Source: an archaeon
Lineage (GTDB): Archaea; Thermoproteota; Nitrososphaeria; Nitrososphaerales; JACAEJ01
Length of the DNA stretch: 50,587 bases
Direction: 5' to 3'
Assembly (NCBI GenBank): GCA_024256285.1
Contig: JACGUG010000006.1
Coordinates: 1 to 50,587, forward strand
Under the pieces are notes generated by a model. It was not told the origin of the DNA. It saw only the letters and a program-made list of their open reading frames with translations, and made no database searches. Position 1 is the first letter of the stretch. Each line of letters begins with the position of its first letter. Below, one piece after another: positions 46,727 through 50,587 of the stretch. The translations under genes were made by a program, and so were the position numbers.

Positions 46727-48618
46727 TGGAAGTCGTGGGTAGCTCTGAAGGAAAATCTAGGGAGAAGATCTTGGGAATAGATTTAGGGACGACCAATTCA
46801 GCCGCAGCCATGATGGAAGTAGGGAGACCCGTAGTAATACCGAGTACTGAGGGGCCTACAGTAGCAGGCAAGATGTTCCCCTCTGTGGTCGCATTTACGA
46901 AGGATGGGCAGCTCTTGGTTGGAGAACCAGCTAAGAGGCAAGCCTTGACAAATCCTGAAGGAACGATCTTTGAAATCAAGAGAAAGATGGGGACGGATTA
47001 TAAAGTGCGTATAGCTGGCAAGGAATTTACTCCACAGCAGGTCTCAGCCTTCATCCTTCAGAAGATAAAGAGGGATGCAGAAACTTTCCTCGGAAGACCT
47101 GTTGAGAAGGCAGTCATCACTATTCCAGCTCACTTCAACGATAATCAGAGGCAAGCAACGAAGGATGCTGGCACTATAGCTGGTTTGGATGCTGTGAGGA
47201 TAATAAATGAACCTACTGCAGCCTGCTTAGCCTATGGATTGGATAAGCTAGAAAAAGAGATGAAGATAATGGTCTTCAGCTTTGGAGGAGGAACACACGA
47301 TGTTACAATAATGGACTTTGGAGGTGGTGTATTTCAAGTAATTGCAACAAGTGGAGATACACAGACTGGCGGGGCAGATATAGACTACGCCATAGTCGAC
47401 CACCTTATCGAGGAGTTCAAGAGGCAGACAGGCATAGACATCAGGGGCGACAAGACGGCCATGGCTAGGCTCAAGGAGGCTGCTGAGAAGGCGAAGATCG
47501 AGCTCTCGACGCTTCCTACAACAGATATAGACCTTCCTTTCATAGCTATGGACAAAGAAGGGCCCAAACATCTGCGTTATACTTTAACTAGGGCAAAGCT
47601 GGAGGAGCTGGCTCGACCTATCGTGCAAAGGACTGAAGATACGATAGAGAGGGTTCTGGATGATGCAAAACTGACACCGAAGGATATAGACAAAGTGATA
47701 CTGATAGGGGGTCAGACAAGGATGCCCCTCGTAAGAAGATACGTTGAAGAAGCTGTTGGCAAACCTCCTGAGGTGGGCGTCGACCCTATGGAGTGTGTAG
47801 CTATAGGAGCAGCTATTCAAGGCGCAATAATAGCTGGCGAAGTGAAGGATATCCTTCTGCTCGATGTTACACCACTGTCATTGGGCGTAGAAACCCTTGG
47901 CGGGGTATTCACAAAGATAATCGAGCGGAACACCACGATCCCCACAAGAAGAAGTCAGATCTTCACTACTGCTGCTGATTTTCAAACTACTGTGACCATC
48001 AATGTTTTGCAAGGAGAGAGAACCATGGCTGCCGACAATGTCTCATTGGGCATGTTCAACTTAACAGGGATCCCCCCAGCTCCAAGAGGGGCGCCCCAGG
48101 TAGAGGTGACCTTCGATATAGATGTAAATGGCATATTGCATGTTACGGCTAAGGATCTAGCTACGAACAAGGAGCAGAAGATAGACATTACAGCATCAAA
48201 GAAGCTATCTCAAGAAGAGATAGAAAGGATGGTCAAGGAGGCTGAGAGGTTTGCTGAACAGGACAAGAAGAGGAGAGAAGAGGCAGAGCTCATAAATGCT
48301 GCCGACTCTCTGATCTATACTGCTGAGAAGACAAAATCCGACCTTAAGGAGAAGCTGAGCAAAGATCAGGTCGATAGAATAGACAAAGCTACGGGTGAGT
48401 TGAGGAGTGCCCTTGGTGAGAAGGACATGGACAAGATAAAGGCAAAGAGCGAGGAACTATCCAAAGTTCTGCAGGAGATAGGGATGGCTGCATATCAACA
48501 GGCAGCTCAGCAGCAAGCCAAAGAAAAGGAAGGCCAGGGTACAGAGCAGCCGAAGGAGGGAGGAAAGGAGAAAGTAGTCGATGCTGAATACGAAGTAGTG
48601 GATGATGACAAGAAGTAA
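46726..48618 (+). CDS. dnaK: Molecular chaperone DnaK (Hsp70)
   Basis: 630 residues. Nucleotide-binding domain with [15 protein letters not shown], the catalytic lysine in FEIKRKMG (Lys86 counted from the upstream GTG), and [21 protein letters not shown]; linker [13 protein letters not shown]; peptide-binding domain; a Gln/Glu/Lys-rich tail. The phosphate-2 motif, DLGGGTFD in most Hsp70s, reads SFGGGTHD: the first Asp is Ser186 and Phe is His. The protein is otherwise intact. Acquired from bacteria in archaea generally. Overlaps grpE; dnaJ follows in 29 nt. Confidence 0.97.
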   Translation: MEVVGSSEGKSREKILGIDLGTTNSAAAMMEVGRPVVIPSTEGPTVAGKMFPSVVAFTKDGQLLVGEPAKRQALTNPEGTIFEIKRKMGTDYKVRIAGKEFTPQQVSAFILQKIKRDAETFLGRPVEKAVITIPAHFNDNQRQATKDAGTIAGLDAVRIINEPTAACLAYGLDKLEKEMKIMVFSFGGGTHDVTIMDFGGGVFQVIATSGDTQTGGADIDYAIVDHLIEEFKRQTGIDIRGDKTAMARLKEAAEKAKIELSTLPTTDIDLPFIAMDKEGPKHLRYTLTRAKLEELARPIVQRTEDTIERVLDDAKLTPKDIDKVILIGGQTRMPLVRRYVEEAVGKPPEVGVDPMECVAIGAAIQGAIIAGEVKDILLLDVTPLSLGVETLGGVFTKIIERNTTIPTRRSQIFTTAADFQTTVTINVLQGERTMAADNVSLGMFNLTGIPPAPRGAPQVEVTFDIDVNGILHVTAKDLATNKEQKIDITASKKLSQEEIERMVKEAERFAEQDKKRREEAELINAADSLIYTAEKTKSDLKEKLSKDQVDRIDKATGELRSALGEKDMDKIKAKSEELSKVLQEIGMAAYQQAAQQQAKEKEGQGTEQPKEGGKEKVVDAEYEVVDDDKK

Positions 48619-48647
48619 CTTTAACTCAAGTTTACAGTTGACTCTTT

Positions 48648-49748
48648 ATGGCAAAGAAGGATTACTATGAGATTTTGGGTGTCTCAAGGGATGCTACATC
48701 ACAAGAAATAAAGAATGTTTATCGTAAATTAGCATTACAGTACCATCCAGATAGGAACAAATCGCCTGAAGCAGAGGAGAAGTTCAAGGAGATATCTGAA
48801 GCCTACGCTGTTCTATCTGACGAGGAGAAGCGCAGACAGTACGATATGTTCGGTCATGCAGGCATCGATAGTAGGTACACGAGGGAGGACATCTTCAGAG
48901 GTGTCGACTTCGATGAAATCTTCAGGGATCTTGGTTTTGGATTTGGTGGCTTCGATAAAATATTTGAAGAGTTCTTCGGTAGACGTGAGCCCTACGGTCC
49001 TGAAAGGGGTCTTGATTTAAGATACGATCTCGAGATTAATTTGGAGGATGCATTTCGGGGGTTAAAGACCGAGATAGAAGTCCCCCGCAGGGAAAAATGC
49101 AGGACTTGTAACGGGACAGGTGCAAGCCCAGGGACGGAACCGAAGACTTGCCCTAAATGTAATGGTACAGGACAGGTACAGTACACCCGTACACTTGGCT
49201 TTGCAAGGTTTGTGCAAGTATTGACTTGTGATAAGTGTAACGGTAGAAGGGTGGTGGTAGAGAGTCCCTGCAAAGAATGTCGTGGTACAGGTGTCGCGAG
49301 ATATTATAGAAAGATAAGAGTCGAAATTCCACAAGGGGTAGATACGGGCTATCTTTTAAGGCTGAGGGGAGAGGGTGAAGTAGGCGTAAGGGGAGGGCCC
49401 CCTGGCGATCTATACGTCTTAGTAACCGTCAAACCCCATAGAATCTTCAAGAGAGATGGGAACGACCTCTTATACGAAACTCAGATAAGCTTTCCTCAAG
49501 CAGCATTGGGCACAGAGATAGAGGCCCCAAATATAAATGGAAAGGCAAGGCTCAAGATACCTGCTGGCACTCAGAGTGGGACGATATTCAGGTTAAAGGG
49601 GAAGGGGATGCCAAAACTAAGAGGTTTTGGTAGAGGGGATGAACTGGTCAGGGTGATTGTAAAGACCCCAACAAGATTGACAGATAGGCAGAAAGAGCTC
49701 CTTCTAGATTTTGCCAAGGAGTCTGGGGAGGATTTAGGAAAACATTAG
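48648..49748 (+). CDS. dnaJ: Co-chaperone DnaJ (Hsp40)
   Basis: 366 residues: J domain ([36 protein letters not shown] intact), a short Gly/Phe region ([15 protein letters not shown]), four zinc-finger repeats CxxCxGxG ([32 protein letters not shown]) and the C-terminal substrate domains. The third repeat ends RR in place of the usual Gly. It delivers clients to DnaK and stimulates its ATPase. Third gene of the chaperone operon. Confidence 0.96.
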   Translation: MAKKDYYEILGVSRDATSQEIKNVYRKLALQYHPDRNKSPEAEEKFKEISEAYAVLSDEEKRRQYDMFGHAGIDSRYTREDIFRGVDFDEIFRDLGFGFGGFDKIFEEFFGRREPYGPERGLDLRYDLEINLEDAFRGLKTEIEVPRREKCRTCNGTGASPGTEPKTCPKCNGTGQVQYTRTLGFARFVQVLTCDKCNGRRVVVESPCKECRGTGVARYYRKIRVEIPQGVDTGYLLRLRGEGEVGVRGGPPGDLYVLVTVKPHRIFKRDGNDLLYETQISFPQAALGTEIEAPNINGKARLKIPAGTQSGTIFRLKGKGMPKLRGFGRGDELVRVIVKTPTRLTDRQKELLLDFAKESGEDLGKH

Positions 49749-49790
49749 AAAGGGCCTTATCTTATAAGATTATATCGATCGATTCAATAG

Positions 49791-50366
49791 GTGGGAAAAT
49801 TTTACCAAAAGATAGGCATAACGGGCAACCCAGGCACAGGGAAGAAGACTGTTGGTAGATCGTTGGCTAAACTTCTAAATTATGATTTTTTAGATCTGAA
49901 TCAGCTCGCTATAGAAAAGGATGCTATAATCGGCGAAGATGAACACGGCTTTATCGCAGATTTAAGCCTGCTGAGGAAGTATGCAAAGGAAGTAGTCAAA
50001 GGGAAGAGCGTAGTTGTAGTAGGCCATCTTTTACCCTTCGTTCTATCTAAGAGAGAGGTCGATTTCGTTGCCGTTCTCAGATGCTCGCCCTTTGAGCTTG
50101 AGAAGAGGTATTCATCAAGAAATTACAGCGAAAAGAAGGTTAAGGAGAATATCGCTTCAGAAATACTTGGCATATGTGCTTATGAGGCTTTAAAAAAGTT
50201 CGGAAGGGACAGAATTGCTGAATTCGACACAACAGGAAGAGATGCCGATAGAGTTGCTGAAGAAATCATCAAAGTGATTAAAGGAGATGCTCCAAAAAGA
50301 GTGGGGTCCATCGATTGGTTACAACTCTTCACAGAAGGTGAACGATTAAGTCGATTTTTCGACTGA
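49791..50366 (+). CDS. AK6-like adenylate kinase (FAP7 family)
   Basis: 191 residues from a GTG. P-loop GITGNPGTGKKTVG, then GHLLPFVL and DFVAVLRCSPFELEKRY, which match the AK6/FAP7 group of small adenylate kinases/ATPases that assist 18S rRNA cleavage at the small-subunit D site and interact with S11. The rest of the window is AT-rich and without a gene after its stop. Confidence 0.88.
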   Translation: MGKFYQKIGITGNPGTGKKTVGRSLAKLLNYDFLDLNQLAIEKDAIIGEDEHGFIADLSLLRKYAKEVVKGKSVVVVGHLLPFVLSKREVDFVAVLRCSPFELEKRYSSRNYSEKKVKENIASEILGICAYEALKKFGRDRIAEFDTTGRDADRVAEEIIKVIKGDAPKRVGSIDWLQLFTEGERLSRFFD

Positions 50367-50587
50367 AATTTCTTAAATTTTGAACATTGCTGGTATAAAG
50401 AGTTGTAAAGAGAACAAAATGTAAAAAAATTCCATTGGGAATTGATTTAATGAAATTTAATCATGGTGTCTGAGCCGATCTTTATATCAATATTTAGGAT
50501 ATGAAGTTTTAGCCTTCAACTACACCGTCTTGTGAAATCAAATAGATTCTTTTAAGAAGGTCTCCATATAATTTTTATCTGTATGAT
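50367..50587. other. Right-end AT-rich intergenic sequence
   Basis: 221 bp after the AK6-like gene. No start-to-stop frame of note, tRNA or inverted repeat was seen. It probably holds the terminator of the upstream operon. Confidence 0.4.

Overview
The window is a 50.6 kb stretch of an archaeal chromosome. The 16S-23S rRNA operon, archaeal-type ribosomal proteins, archaeal CCA-adding enzyme, TiaS, ThpR, Tsr3, an intron-bearing tRNA-Gln and an archaeal RNase P RNA all point there. The 16S-23S spacer has no tRNA and no 5S gene follows the 23S, which is the arrangement usual in the TACK branch rather than in Euryarchaeota. With SepCysS (indirect Cys-tRNA synthesis) and a bacterial-type GrpE-DnaK-DnaJ set, the best guess is a mesophilic or moderately thermophilic TACK lineage such as Bathyarchaeia. 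That placement is an inference and was not tested by phylogeny. Many starts are TTG or GTG, and Shine-Dalgarno-led and apparently leaderless genes are mixed.

Layout. 0-3 kb, minus strand: a partial exported protein, a PDCD5-like small protein, and the vitamin B6 operon pdxS-pdxT. 3.1-4.0 kb: an AT-rich orphan membrane protein. 4.1-8.2 kb: a SPOUT RNA methyltransferase divergent from L3-L4-L23-L2-S19, where the S19 gene is broken. 8.3-9.9 kb: citramalate synthase. 10.3-11.4 kb: a bacterial-looking alpha/beta hydrolase and a small conserved-looking ORF. 11.5-17.6 kb: tRNA-Pro, cca-thpR, a UPF0201 protein with a TIM-barrel protein, RNase Z, a PAC2 chaperone and Hsp20. 17.6-22.6 kb: the rRNA operon with its processing stems. 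22.6-30.7 kb: AmrS, a tandem RAM-domain protein, RNase P RNA, tsr3, pyruvate phosphate dikinase, phosphoserine phosphatase and SepCysS. Serine-phosphate and cysteine chemistry and RNA maturation are therefore clustered here.

30.9-37.3 kb is a gene-decay zone. It holds an endonuclease III relic, a frameshifted peroxiredoxin, a multiply disrupted sodium/calcium exchanger relic and an unassigned 0.5 kb stretch, mixed with intact genes (tRNA-Gln, a LigD phosphoesterase domain, PAP2, an APC permease). 37.3-41 kb carries a TauE/SafE transporter and the MBL / Mrp / DUF134 / small Gly-Arg-Trp protein cluster, with palindromes in its promoters. 41-46 kb has a dehydrogenase-like protein, isochorismatase-like hydrolase, TiaS, an ICMT-like methyltransferase with two operator-like palindromes, and a stand-alone RAM protein. 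46-50.4 kb is the grpE-dnaK-dnaJ operon followed by an AK6-like kinase.

The most notable observations are a 79-bp palindromic MITE with an exact 8-bp target duplication directly upstream of the chaperone operon promoter, the loss of about 120 bp inside the S19 gene, an unusual ATPase-site substitution in DnaK, paired palindromic operators at two loci, and the 31-37 kb decay zone. No CRISPR array, defense island or complete mobile element was found.
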